Origin: Rhynochetos jubatus
Taxonomy: Eukaryota > Chordata > Aves > Eurypygiformes > Rhynochetidae
Assembly: GCA_027574665.1 (NCBI GenBank)
Contig: CM050666.1
Span: 8,618,001-8,682,000, forward strand
DNA: 64,000 bases
Direction of reading: 5' to 3'
Under the pieces are notes generated by a model. It was not told where the DNA came from. It searched no databases and was given only the letters and a program-made list of their open reading frames with translations. Position 1 is the first letter of the stretch, and each line of letters begins with the position of its first letter. Below are positions 24,646 through 39,000 of the stretch, in pieces. The position numbers and the translations under genes are program-made.

Positions 24646-26640
24646 AAGGTGATAACCCCCAAATTGCTAAGCATTACCCATGAGGTGACTTTCAAATAAA
24701 AGCCTTTGGCTCCTTTCAGAAAGATTACAAACCGAGTTATGAGGACAGATTCCAATTCTGTTATTGCACAGGCAGTCAGTAGCCATGGCTGTGCTCGCTC
24801 CTTTTTTGAGTACCAAGTGAATCCTATCCTGTTGATCTGTGCTTGCTCCAGCGTGATTTTAAAAAGCCAAGCTATTTAAAATGCAAAACAACAATCAATT
24901 TATCCCCAGTCTGTAAAAGTTAAGCACAGATGAAACAGCTAAAAGACCTTGTAAAATAAGCAAGAATCATAAAATAACAGTAATTCTCGTTTTGTTAAAA
25001 AACGGAATGATTTACCATTTAGGGCACACATCTCCCAGGGCTTATTTTGCATTAGAATATTACAGCTTCTATAATCATCACCATTTCAATTCCTAGAGTT
25101 ATATTTCCATCAAAGCAGCTATTTTATATCTTTTTTTATTAAAAGAATAACCTCCCCCAGGAGGATCAGACATCCTGCTTTAAAACAGTAAACAAAGTTC
25201 TTTATTCTCTGCCTATGAAACAATTTAAACCAGTCTGGAAATAATGTAAAATTGCAGGAGATTGTTACTTCCACTAAACCAGTCGCTCTTCAAAACCACT
25301 GAAAACATGTACATCGAATCATCATTCTCCCAGAGATACCCTTTGTTTAGTAGATTGCAATGCAAGCTATTCAGGCTACAACTTACTCCAGGCTACTGTC
25401 AGATACCAAATTCACAGCTTTTCGCAAAGCACAACGGCTGGATTCTACACCAGTGGACATACTTGTCCTCAGCTGACCCCAGCACAGACAAAGCTCAAGT
25501 GTATCAACTCCTGTGAAACACATGACAAGTCTGGGCATAATTAATAGCCTCGGACAACAATGCTAATTGAATTAATTGCGGATACTCTCCTCCTCTTTCT
25601 TTAAATTACTTATTAAAGCTTCAGTCTCTGCAAAGCATGAGATTATTTGTTAGTGCAAAGCAGGCCAACATGGGTTTAGCCAGCCGAGTGTCAGGCTGAC
25701 ATTCTGCCTCCCTGGTCTCTTCAAACTTGGGGCCGCACTTCCAGCTCAGTCATGTCCTCAATCCGTTACTTGCCAGAGGCACGCGGAAGAGAACGCAAAC
25801 CAAGGCGAGTCTGCGGGAACACATCAACCCAACAAGTCTTGAGATACTGCTTTGAGCATCAGAATGGTATCTAAACAGGACAAAGAGCAAGAAAATCACT
25901 GGTGGAGCTTGCTGAACTTGGTGTCTTTGTGGCAAACCTTTCCCCAGTACAAGATACAGCTCTCAAGATTCGTTTATCGTCACGTTCACCCGCCTCATCA
26001 GAGCTCACATTCTTCCACCACAGCCTGAAGTCCTCTGCTGTGCTCTCTACCCTGGATTTGTCCAGAGCACTATTTGTGCATCTCAGTAGTGCAACAGGTG
26101 GAATCCAAGTTAACGAGCACATGCACATCATTGAGCCTGTATCATCTGACAGGCAGCCCTACAGCAGACGGTCTTACTCTTCGCAGATCACACTTCAGGA
26201 ACAGAGAAACAGGTAAGCCCTCTCACTCAGCAGTCCTTGCACTACTGCGAGGCAGGGCACCTTCTGAAAGAGTATGGAGGCCTTATTTTCAAGGACTGCC
26301 ACATGCTGCACTCCTCCAGTTCAAAACACACAGCAAGGTGCAGGTCTTCAGCACCAAGTGCAGGTGCTCAGTCACATCTATCCAAACTCCCGGCAATCTG
26401 GGAAGCACTGCTGGGGCCAAAGCATGACACATTATTCAGGCAAAATGGCACTGGATCAACGAAAAGCACATGGACTAGCCTGTACTGAAACCCAGGCAAT
26501 ATGTAACAAAATCATAGTCTACCTTGCAAGCTCTTTCAAGATGGGAATACATAAATATATGCTTTGCTGCAGATAAACTGATATCCACTCAGGCGAGCCT
26601 ACTTACCAGGTTAAATGTCAGGTGAAACAAAATGTGTTTG

Positions 26641-26726
26641 CTTTTTTTATATATATAAAAACATACATATGTGTATTTGTGTGTATTTGTACGTATATAC
26701 ATACATATACGTATGTGTGTATACAA
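26641..26726. repeat. TA/TG/CA alternating purine-pyrimidine microsatellite
   Basis: An imperfect simple repeat of TATATATA, ACATACATATGTGTAT, TTGTGTGTATTTGTACGTA and ATACATACATATACGTATG, GTGTGTATAC. It contains several small palindromes such as TACGTA. Long alternating purine-pyrimidine runs like this are length-polymorphic and can adopt Z-DNA or cruciform structures. No coding role is expected. Confidence 0.8.
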
Positions 26727-29700
26727 TGGATTCGGCTCACTTCACTGTGAACCCAAACACAGTAACCTGTGACAAGCTTCAAGCTCTCTCTCAGAGCTCT
26801 CACACAAGCTCTACCCTAAGGCTGGCAAGTTCAGAACATAAGGAAAATGTTAGCCCTAAATGAAAGCAGGCTGTCCTGGCATGGGGTTCCAGAATGAACT
26901 CAGCCACACATCACAATGCACCGACTGTTTCCTGAACACTTACACACTTCCTTTGTCCTTCAGAAACACACACAACAAGCGATGAACAAATAATGCCAAG
27001 AGCTTTTAAAGCACCAAGGTTAAAAAGGAACATCTCAGCAACTGAAAAAAAACCAACTCTCAACGACACAAGTTGTGAAAAGCCACAAAAAGCAGCTTTT
27101 TTTTTGCAAGCAGGCATGGTAATTCACCATCTGAAGGCATCACACCTTTGAGGGAAAGCAAGAGGCAGAGGTGAAGGAGAAGGAATCAAAACCCAGACAA
27201 GGCCTGTAGTAGTAATATTCATCCCTCAAGTCCCGCAAGACACACTGGGGTTCTGTTCAGCCACGCGGTAACTGCCCATCAACAGGGAAATCTACAGTGC
27301 TTGCCCAACGGTCAACAAAGAGGGCTTTTATGCTATTTTAAACAATCTGAAGTGTCTCAGTTAATGGAAGACCGGGCAATTGGCCCTCAACTATTTCTAA
27401 TTGACTGGAATGATGGATGAAGCTAAAGGGAAAGCTGACCCACTGAACTTTTCCATACAAAGCTAGAAAACTGAAGGAGATTGTAAACAGTTTATAAGAA
27501 CGAGAAGTGGGAGAGGCAGAATCCCAGAGGCTTTGCTCCTCTCACCATGCTGTTAAGTTGTTGCAGATGAAGGAAAACAAAGAGCCTCAACTCTGAGCAA
27601 CAAACTACAAAAAATACAGGGGAAAGCCTAAACAAATAGGGTATTTTTCCCATGCTCTCCTCCCCTTTCTCCAGCAGCTACTTAGCCCTGCCATGCAAGC
27701 TGGTCCTCTGAATCAGAAAGGGCAATTTGTCACTTTGACAAGTAAGACGTCTCTCAGGGCTCTGTATTGCCTTGCTTTTCAGATTGACTGGGTGTTAACC
27801 AGAGGTGTCAAGACATCACACACCTCAGTCAAGAGATGTGATGATATATACTTAAAACTTAGGTGTTAATCAGTCCCACTACACTAAAGATAATGCTTAG
27901 CAAATCACACATGCCCACTGATTTGCAGAACAAAAACAATCACTAGTTTCCAAAAGGGCAATATTGTTGTAGAGTGACAGAGCAGCCTGCTGACCTAAAC
28001 AGCTCCAGGAAGGAAGAGTGAAGACACATCCCCACGCAGGGAAATTGATGCATGTGTAATCGATTCCAATTCACATCACTTATCTTCAGGCAGCTTAGTG
28101 AGGTATCTAAATGCACAATAGCTTAATTCTCCCTCCATAGCAGAAGGAGCCTCAGAGAACAGTTCAGAACTTGCACACATTAAATCACCTCCTTGGACAT
28201 ATCCAGCTCTCGACACCAACCCCGCAGAAAAATGATGCCAAGCACTTGAAGAAAGCATTAAAGTTGGTGGACAAATCCAGGCCTCAAAGCCCCGAAGTAA
28301 GAAGTCTGTGGTAGAACCCAGAACTGGATGGGGGTGTCATAATTCATCATTCAGTCCTATAGTCATAAGCCCTTTTTCTCCCCCAGTGGTTCAGCAAGAT
28401 CAAGCAGTAAAAGAGAACCACAAGACATTATCTTAAATACGAAAATGCTAAAGGCAAAAAAAGAGGAAGGGTACCTGGCACACAGAGTGTGAGGGCTAGC
28501 TCTATTTCTCTTAGCTGTCAACAGCATGGCTAGTGTTTATCTGGAAAGTCTGCCCACTAGGAAACCATACTAGATGGTGAGAAACAGTCATTTCCTGCTC
28601 AAGATCTGTACAAAGAGTTCACTGTGATTTGCCAAATCACCTCCCCAAGACAGACACAATGCAAATCTGCATGCCTAATCTTTGACCAAACCCAGAACAG
28701 CTCCAACTTGCTTCCGCTCTGGAGTCTTTCAGATGAACTAACCAGGGCTAAATTAGGCAGATTTTTAGTGGGATGAGGTTACATCATGGATTACAACTTT
28801 CCAGCAAGCTTTTTCCTTCACCTGCTGCCTCTACAATGCTGGCATTAAGGGCGGTGTAGGATGACTCATTTGTACATTCCTTCCTGCAGCACAAGCATTC
28901 AGCTTTCATTTCTTCTTGGTCCCGCAGAGTTTGGGTCATAAATTAAGCTGATATATGCATTACCAGCTATCAAGTCCACAAACCAACAAGCATATAGGTG
29001 TCAGAAGTAGAAGCTAGGTTCTTCATCTAAAACAAAAACCACCAGAACCGTCAGTTTGGCAGAGTACAGCAACAAGTTTCTTAACGCAGCCCGTGTGTGC
29101 CAGCCACTGAAACACAACTACTGCATTAAACAAAAATCTGCCAGACCCAGCCTGCCAGTTTTAGGCCAACACACGCACGCCCACTTGCACCACTACAAAA
29201 CTACCTTAGAGAATTGCTGTTTTAACTTCAAGGCAGATGTAAACCGTCCCCGCATTCTTTGAATTACGACCAAGACTGGAACGTTATTTGGGTGTCCTAG
29301 CAGCCTTATCAGATCAGCGTTAAATTTAACTAAGCTCCTCACCCACCCATGGTCTTGCCTGTAGATCCGAACTACACAGCAAAAATGCTTTTTGCGGCCA
29401 AACACACCACCCCAACACAAAAGGCAAGACCCCCACTTTGATAATCTTGAGGGAGAGAGAACAAATGGATCACTGATGAATTTTTAAGCCTGCATTCCAA
29501 GTAAGCCATTTCTTAAATAAATTATTTCTCATTCTAAGGAATACAAAATGATTGACAATAAATCCAATCACCCTTCTCACACAGAATGTGCTTGCCAATG
29601 TCTCCCACTATTAAGCACTAAAGCAGGTTTGCTTGGCACCAAGACAGCAGGACTGCTTCACACTGAACAGCTCCCCAAGAGATTACCCATGTTAAATCAC

Positions 29701-31184
29701 ATTCAACTCCTTCCCTCAGCATCTCTCCCCCCCTCTCCCTCCCAGCCCCACACCGAAAGCCACCATCTAAACAAAGCATAGCAGGAAACATGTGAACGGC
29801 CTCTAACAGAGCCCAGCGCTCAGCATTATACGAGCAAAAATGTGACAGCAGGAAAGAAACTGCGCAGGAGGTCTCGGGATGACTACAAGTCCATCTGAAC
29901 ATCAGACACAAACAAGCCAACGAAGCCAGAGGCCACTCCATCTGCCGTAAATCTTCCAAATGGAAGAGATCCCAGCAGCAAGACAGTTTTCCCAAGTGCA
30001 ATGCAGTTACTGTGCTGTTTCAACTGCCCAAGAGTTCACCAGTGGCTTTTTTCCCCCCAGGAGTCCATTTACTTCACACATTCCCTCTGTATTTCCCAAG
30101 ACTGAGTGAGCTTACAGCTGCTACTTGTACATGGACAGACCTCTCAGACTAGAAAGACAGCCTGTAGACTTGCTAAGGCAGCATTCAGCTAGCAATGAAC
30201 AGTAGAAAGAGAAGAAAACAGGTGAAAGAACACACGGGTATTAGGGAAAATGCTGACGAAGAACATGTCATCATCTCTACTTGGCATCTGCATGGTCACT
30301 ACTGGGACAACCCGTTCAGCTCTCCTGTCCACAGCTGGGGAAGGATGTGGATACACTGCTGTGGGCTCAGAGCACAGCTAACAACAGCCACAAGGAAGGA
30401 TCAGCAAGCTCTCTCATCCTACCGTATGGTCCAAGCTATTCACCTCAAAGAGAAGCTCAAGGGGCGATTTGATTACAGTTCAAGTGCCTAGAGGTGTGAT
30501 GGAGAGTTGAGAGAGAACCCTTCAGTCTCACAGCTAAAGGCTGAACTCCTCCCACTGTCAGGAAGCTGAGGGCTGACAAGACACACACATTCTGTTTTAA
30601 TTTTTACACAGCAAGTAAGTGGTCAAATAATAATAAAAAAACCCAACTTACATGCTAAAATTTTCATCACCACTTAATAGGTTGGGCCTATTTATTTTTA
30701 GGAAACATGTTTCTATTTCATCAGAAACCTGATAACGGAGAGGTTCTCACGGGCACACACACAAGTACTACTTGACTGCTAAACCGCTCTGACAATTTCT
30801 CGGCCTAAGAACTAATTATTTGAAGTATGTGAAGGACTGCCCCCACATCACCCCCAGTAAATGATACTGAAACACAGTGAAGAGATTTTTGTCAACCAGG
30901 GAACAGGCTAACAAAGGTTCCTCACTGAGCAATGGTTTTGGCTTAAGGACTTCCCCCTCTCCTACCAGTAAGTCACGGCGAATCCCCTTCTCAGCTGGGC
31001 CAGCAGTACTTCAAACAAGGCCAAGTTGCAAACGAAAGCACCGTGTCAACTCAACTGAGAAACCACCATCACCAAAGAACAACTGTCTGTTCCATCCCCA
31101 ACCTCTGCTCTATATAGCACAGCTCCCAAAACCTGTTGTGCCAGGGTAACCAAGACAGCTGCATAATGGGAGGAACCAGTGACT

Positions 31185-31220
31185 GAGGGAAAAGGGAAGG
31201 GAGGGGGGGGGAGGAAGAGA
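31185..31220 (+). repeat. Homopurine tract with G-quadruplex motif
   Basis: A 36-nt pure purine run. Within it, 31187-31211 reads GGG AAAA GGG AA GGG A GGGGGGGGG, which satisfies the classical four-tract G-quadruplex pattern on the plus strand. For ARVCF transcription this is the template strand, so a quadruplex would form in DNA rather than in the pre-mRNA. Confidence 0.7.
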
Positions 31221-32864
31221 TGAGGATCATTTATCCAGTTACCGTCACCTAGAAAATAATGAGACGCCACTGGGTCCATTCAGTGTGTAATAAGAATGCT
31301 AAATATCGACAGGCAATTTAGCAAGGACTGCTATTATTGCATGATGAGCATGAACCTCAAAAAGGAAAAGTCATTTAAGCTAAGGTAGAAGTCACTTGCC
31401 CAGAGGTGAGTGTCTGCACTAGAAAAGTAAAATAGCTTTCAATTTCTTACTTAAATGTGTTTGGCTTTTTTCCATTTTACACCAGCTCTAAGTGTCCCAC
31501 ACCTTTGCTGGAAATACACATCTTTCTGTGACCGCTCCTACTGGCACTGCGTGTCCAGTCAACACTTCTGGATTAAGGCATCAGAACTGTAAAATCCAAT
31601 CACATTTGCCAGCCACCTAATCATTTACATAGCATCTTATTATTTCTGTTGTGCGTTTGTTTGGCACTTGACAAAGGAATTCACATACGATAAAGACGAA
31701 GACAAGGCGCAGCCCTACAGCCAGAGATCTAAGTCACTCTCAAGCAGGTTCTCCGAGGGCTTTTCAGAGCCATTTCTCAATTAAACACACAGAGATAACG
31801 AGATCACGCAGGATGAAAGTAAGGACTTGCTATTAGTGAGCACCAGTCAGAAAACTAGGTCCATGCTTCGAATGCTGTACAGCTGGCAAGACAGGCTGTA
31901 AGATTGCTGTTTCAACGCAGGGATAGGACAGCTGTGTTTCACTCCCACTCCTTGCAGCGGTGTTATGCCAGGAAAGGGAATTTCTAATTTTTCAAGAGGA
32001 GCCCTGCCAAGCTGAGGCTGCAAATAGGATACGGTGTGTTAGTAAACTTCCAGCCAGCTTGCTCGTAGCCTGGCCAGAACTCTTCAAAGTGCCTAATTCC
32101 CTATGTACACGCTGGCAGCAGTGACTACCTCGCTTCCAGGCAAACCAGCCTCCTGGGTCAGTCCCCCTTTGTTATTCAGGATTGTACAGCATATGCCATT
32201 TTCTTCTTTCCTGGCAGAATATGCAACATCCAGGTAACCAGCCTTGCTTTCTCTCCTTTACATGAAAGGAACTGCCTCCAGTAAGACCCACCTCCACCAC
32301 TAAAATTTTGGCAGAAACTAAGTGGTTCTGACAGTCCAACTCCTGTGAGCGCATTAGAGGATCGCAGTTCTCTGTACCCCGTCAGCAGTCGGTGTATCAT
32401 CTACACACACAGCTGTCTTTCTCCACACTCAAATTAAGTTGCTTTATTTTCCTTTCAACTCTTAACCAAGAATAAACAGCCGGTCATCCCACGAACCTTT
32501 TTTTCAGCAGTTGGACAGGCTGAATCAGTACCACTCGGACAACAAGCAGCCCAGGGCCAGCGATGAACACCCTGCCATAAACGCTGCTCCTGCCTCCGGC
32601 ATTCACCCTGGAAACACCACCAGAAGCACAGAGCAGCAGGGTTCGTTCTTCTCTGGTTTTCAGCTTTTGGCTCTACCCTGTTTCTAAGGGGAGAACTGTG
32701 CCTTTTAACACCTTCCCAGAGTCCCCAGCAGCACAAAAACATCGCTAAAAAGGGGCTGCTGAACCCATGAGTCAGGTTTGCTGACCGGAGTAACCCATCA
32801 TTCACAATGACATTCTTAACAAGTGAAGATGTCCTCAAGAACAGGCTGACAAAAATCCATAAAC

Positions 32865-33043
32865 CCAGGGAGGGGGAAGCCAAAACAAAGCATGGCAAGG
32901 AAAGGAGAGGGGAAGGACAGGAAAAAAGAAAGAGAAAAGACAGAATCCATACGTGGGAAAAGTGTCATGCGAAAGCCAAATCGGAGGCTTTCACATGAAA
33001 AAAAAAATTGGTAGAAAAAGGGGAGGAGGGGAGAAGAGAAAAA
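32865..33043 (+). repeat. Purine-rich low-complexity stretch
   Basis: An A/G-dominated stretch with a 31-nt uninterrupted purine segment at 33013-33043. That segment has a near mirror-symmetric core GGGGAGGAGGGG flanked by A-runs, the kind of sequence that can form intramolecular triplex (H-DNA). No open frame of interest crosses it. Confidence 0.6.
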
Positions 33044-36000
33044 TATTTCAGTCTCTAATTTCATCACGTTAACACTGCTTTAGTCCACCGTATAAATCTT
33101 CTGACGAACAGTAGCTCGCTCCACACATGACAGTATATTAAGATTCTTTGATTTCCAAACAACGCGATGTCATTCTTTGGCTTTTTATGTAGTTTGCCTA
33201 GACTCTGTTTTTGTTGTTAAGCCCTCATTAGATGCATCTCCTGTACTGGTACGTACTGACGGGGAACAGTATAACCCACGAGAAACCTGAACACAAGCCC
33301 AGCATTCCATTTTACACAAGCCAACACTCAGAAGCAACAGCGCCATCCTTGCTCGTGACCTATGGCTAGGTGTACGTACATCCAGGACCAACTGACTGCG
33401 CCCAAACTGTTCCATACCAGCGTGCAAGCAATTCATTTAGGAAAGGACAGAAAGGGTCTTTCCGAGACCCTCCTGGAGAGCACAACTGTAGACGTATCCC
33501 GACCCACCTCTCACACCACAGGCTGCTGTGCCAGTCACACCGTTTCCAGCCTCCCAGCAGGCTGGCTCACCGCATCTGGCACCGAGCGCTGGCCAGGGAG
33601 GAGGGCTGCCCTGAGCCACACATAACAGGGAAGTGCAACACAAAGACTGAGCCAAATGAGCGAATCTTTCTTACAAGGGGTGAGGGTTCTCAAGTCAGGA
33701 GGAGAAAACATAGCCATTTGGGTAGAAGACAAAAGATACCCATCCCGAACAGCAAACCCTGTCAAACGCCAATGAACGCTTCACACACCACAGGCGAAAA
33801 ACTAGCCTGCTTCCACACTTCATTCAATTATCCTAGTCAACAATGACCAAACACATCAGTATTTACAGCTTCCCACCATTTATCAGTTCACACAAGCAGA
33901 AATTAAATGAACTTCTTAATAAGGAACCATCAGCAACTCTGATGACAGAAAAAAACCAGGAAAACATTCCTGCCAAGAAGTTTAAACTGAGCACAGCTTC
34001 ATTTAGAAAATTAAAGGAAGCATAAGGATAACTATCATTCACTGAAAAGCCACACAACATATCCTAGCAGGCTCTTTGTATACATCTAAAAGGTGTTTGG
34101 GAACCCAGAAAATACACCAGATAACTTGCTCTTTATACCCTCAACAGTAGAGGTTACAGCTATTCTTAATCCTAGCTTTGTAAACTCGGTAGACATAATT
34201 CATTGTGCTTCTGGAACCACAATATTTTGCAAAGCGCTGCAGCTTGCTGGCTTATAAACATGCCCTGCCAGCTCACTGGGTAGAAAGATTTCTGCTGACT
34301 TCATGTATCATTTCAGCCACACTCATCAGGGATTAATAATTTCCCCTGCTAAGAATACAAGCTGCAAGTCCTAAGTAGAAAAGGTTATGCATGTGTCTGA
34401 AAGGCTGGTGACATTTTGATAGGTGATATTTGACTATACCAATAAAGACGTTAAATATAAACTGTACTAATGAAAACCAGAGTCCTTCATTAAAAAGCAC
34501 ATAAACAACCCAGAAGTGACTGAATACTGCACACCACTTCATAGCACTGAATCATGTTCTGAAATAACCAAATGATTTCTTATTTACTATTCACTATTTA
34601 TAGGTGTATTCAGAGTTTTTCCTTGAGAAAGGGGAACAGGCCATGTGGCAACTGTTCTATCATACTAATTTATACATGACCACAGATATGCAAACATTAA
34701 TAAAAGATGCTTTACTCTCAGCTAATTAATTTCAAACATCTCAAACTTTTTGACAAGCTGCTGAAGTAAGCCTTCCTCTAACCCAGATACCTGCTGCTCT
34801 TTAGAAGATGAGACATTTAAACTCAGAGCTCTCTACTTTCTGTGACCCATTGCGGGAGCCGTGATTGTGTCCAAGGGGCACAGCATCAGGAGGTACGCTG
34901 GGGGAGGCACACGCCAAGGCTCCTACTGGGAAACACACCTCTTCGTACAGGGTTTGTGTCCAGCCCTACTGCCTCCATTCATTATGTCGGTCATTTGCCA
35001 TAGAGGAAAATCCTCAGAGTCACAATTAATTTTATCTGCAAGAGAAGGTCAGCTTGCCCCACACTAACCATGTTTTGAAAATCCCCAAAGAAAAGCTGGC
35101 AGCAAGAGCCATACAAATACGTACAGCGAACAAGCGCTGAAGAGGCACTTCCCTACTTCTTTTGTGCAGTTCAAATAGGATATTTAAATTTTAAGTATTT
35201 TTTTAAATCTTAATGCTTTTTAAAAGATATAATTGATAAAATGGCTGTCATCATAAACACATTTTATATCCCTAACTTCTCCAGGTGGCAGGGAGATAGT
35301 CAGATAACCCTCTGCACTCTGCAGATTTTCATGAAGAAATCTCTCCACTTTCTCACAGTCGCTCACATACCAGAAGAAATAAGACCACTTTTTCAATGAC
35401 AGTATTTCATGTAATGCGACGAACCCAAGAAACCATAAAGAGAGACTAACTTCAGCATGTCTGGTGCAATCCTCTACCAGGAAGGTCGTATCTCCGCACG
35501 CTGCCAACTCCGTAGTGCTGCCATATTTTGCAACGAAGGTGATTTTCCATCATAGGGTATTTACATTCCAGTAATAAGTTTCTATCTCTAAACTCAGCAG
35601 GAAGTAAGAGTACAAATCCACATAATTAATTTAATCGAGTTTTACACAGTTTAAAGGAACCACTTAAGAACAAGCCACTGAGCACATTGCTTCAAGAACA
35701 TTACCTTCACACCTGCAGCAACATCACAGAAGAAGAAATCGGTGAAATCCATTGCTCACGGTATTAAGCAGCATTCTGCAGTTTCAGCAGTCAAGCTAGT
35801 TCAAATGGTCAGCAGGAAATCACTTCTGCAAACCATTTATATCTTGTTACTACTAAAAAAGATTCACAAGAGAACTAACTTGTTGTCAGGACCAGGTGGG
35901 GAGGTTGTAAGATCTTGACCACAACCACCACACTGCAACACAAGCATTAGTTTACCATTCTCTCTCGGAGCTATATGATCTTGATGACAGGTGAATAGAT

Positions 36001-39000
36001 GTTTTTAGAAAAGAGGATAAATTGAACAGAGGCTAGTATTTCAGCAGAATTGCCCTGCAGTATCTATTAACTACTCAGTCCACAACACTCGAGTCGGTGC
36101 AGTATCACATACAGATGCAATCAAAGCTGTTCCATATCATGAGGAGGGCGCTGACTATACACGACCCATTCATGCCACAGCCCTTCTTCACAAGCGCCTG
36201 TGTACGCTTCAGTACATAAAATAGCTATACTCAGAGCTGATAATTCCACACGCGCACCACTGATGAAGTGTGCTTCTCAAAACAAAGAGACCATAGACTG
36301 CCGGGAGCTGGCCCGACTCCGCTAAGCAGTCCACAGGGCAGTGGCGAAAACCAGCTTGTGTTGACATCACTTACATGTGAGAACGCTGGTGGCTGAGACA
36401 GCTTAAGCATTAGCTGCAGTCTGCTTTTCTAAAAGCCTGGCAGCAGCAGTCTAGAGGAGGCAGTCCCCAGCCTATCAAGAGAAATAACAAGTGACAACTC
36501 AGGAAGGCATGTTCACTACCCATTCATGCATGCATGCAATTTTGGGCCAAACAGCGGATGTGCTAAGAGGTTTTCCTCAGAGGAAAGGTGTTTATTAATT
36601 AATATATATGGAATTAATTGGTTCCCCATATGCTCTGCTGTGGTTCTAAGACTGAAGACCTACAGATACTACTGAAAGGTGTCAGCTGTGGTGACTACCC
36701 AGGAAGTTCATCAGGACACTTCAGTCAATCCAAAAAACTAATTTATATTTTTCTTTTCACCAAATTTAGAGTGTGTCCCTCTATGCAGAAGTCATGGAAA
36801 ATGCATTTAATATCTCCAACCCATAATCACTCAGAAAACCCCAAAACCCCAACACATGCTCTTGCTTCAGATACCAGTGTGGCATGGAGCACAACAGAAG
36901 GAAGATGCTGATCTGAGGCCATCAGCTCATCTGCTGGCCCATCACCTGCAGTAACCCTGGTGGTCCTTCCACACACTTAACCCTTACAATCTGTTCTCTG
37001 TAACTGGTGCCACTACTACCAAACTAGTCTTTACATCCACCATATCCTCTCCTCCCACTCCCTTTCAGCAGCGCAGGAGAGGCATTTTTGATTCTGACTA
37101 CACCTGACAAGTCTGTACAGTGACATCATTTTTCCAGTGTTATCCGTCTCACGGATAGACTTAATTCACCACACGTTAGTGTCAGCTGGCAGAGTCCATG
37201 ACTCCAGTCATTCCTGGTACAGTAGTCATCCTTCCCCAGCCTGACCGTGTGAGCCCAGGCTGCAGTAACAGAGGAGGGAGAGCAGACCAACAAGCATTCT
37301 CTCGTGAACACATGCTAGCACAGGTTCTCCCCTCCACGAGGACAAATTACTCACCAAGATGTTCATCCTCCTCTGTGATGCCACCTCTCCCAAACCCCTG
37401 AAAGCACCACCACAGTGCACAGGTCCGCAAACCCCTGGGTCAGATTAAGGGAGGACGAGCACCCATTATGGCAGGCTCTCTACCAGATCCGAAGGCCTTT
37501 GATACTTATTTAGTTCAGGTCTCCAGTTTCAGCATTCCCTCACGTACACAATACCCACTTGGTCCGATTCAGGAACTTGAACACCAACAACTATAATTAC
37601 CACACCCAGTGGTGAACTCAGACTGCAGCAACAGCACCCCTGAGGCAGACCAAGCGAGCTGCCATGGCTCCCTGTCAGAAACACTCTAAGGTCAACATGT
37701 ACAGCAGAAAAGTACTGTCCCAGCTCAATTAAAACACCACATTCCAAGGCTTTACTACCATACCTGCCAGCTGAACAGGCCCAGGGACGAGACATTTGAC
37801 AGTTGTTTAGACAGAAACTGCTCTCACAACATCAGAAAGGTCTTGGGTACATGGATGTAGCTGCAATACCATACTTAAGACCTCAAGAAAACAAAGCTGA
37901 GAACAGCTGAGCTGTAGAACTTTCAACACAACGACTCTGCTGCAGGAACCAGCTCAAGCACACCGTACAAGAAACAGTGATCAATATACACAGGTGTGAT
38001 GGTAACATCTTCAAAACCACCTTCCTATGGAAGTCGCTGCCAGGTTATGCTGTGAGAAACAGAAGGGGCTATAAGAGAGGCTTAAAAATCACATTCCTAA
38101 ATCAGAGGCCTCGCTAATAATAATTTTTTTACAAATACCTAACTAGAACAAAAATTAAAGCTGCCTCCGGAGAATAACATTTGCTGTGAAGCAGGCTGCA
38201 AAGGGGAGCCAGCAGCATCTGCGCTACCTGTTGGGCAAACACGATTTCATTTTACACTGGGCACATAAGGGCTCTTGAAGTGACCAGTATAAAACATCAG
38301 CACACAATGCAGTGGTTAGGAATGCAGCAAATATAAAAAGGGGTGGGGGAGAAGACTCGTGCCTGAGAGAGTGGTTTCTGAAAGATTTGCAACGTGCCAC
38401 ATGGAACTGGGTGCAGCCCTTCATCTTTCTGAGAGATGGCAAATCTCTCAAAGCCATCAACTGCATCTCTGTAATTCAGAGTATCTGCCCCATCCAATGA
38501 TTAAATCCTTTGACATTTCATTTAGGAGGAGGTATTTCTCTCTAGATGCTAGTAAAAAGCGTATGACAACAAAAATGACAAATGTTCTGTTTCCAGCCAC
38601 TCTGACACAGCATAAGCCTATACAAAGGATTTGAAGAAGCGGTAACCACAGTACCCACAGCATCATGTCAATATAGCCTCAGTAACCCCCTTCATACAGA
38701 CTGAGCTGTTCCTAGAGGCACCTATTTGCACTTCAAGGATTCAGGCTTAAAGGGATCTTTACTGTACACTGCACTTTGTTTTGGTTCACTGCTCTGCATG
38801 CAGATAGGGAAGACATCGTAGCATGTTTGCTGTCCACCTGGAAGTCATTAGTGATTAATTTCCAAGCAAATCAAATATAGAACAACTCTTGGGTTTTCCT
38901 CTGTCTCCTCATTGCTTTCTTTGAAGAAAAAATATGAGAAACATCAATCCAGCTAGAGATACTTAACAAATTGCAGTATTTTTCAGTCTCAGCACCATAG

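Noticed and set aside
33370-33846. 158-codon plus-strand open frame in a GC-richer patch
   Set aside because: Low-complexity, basic translation with no recognised domain and no splice context; likely chance.
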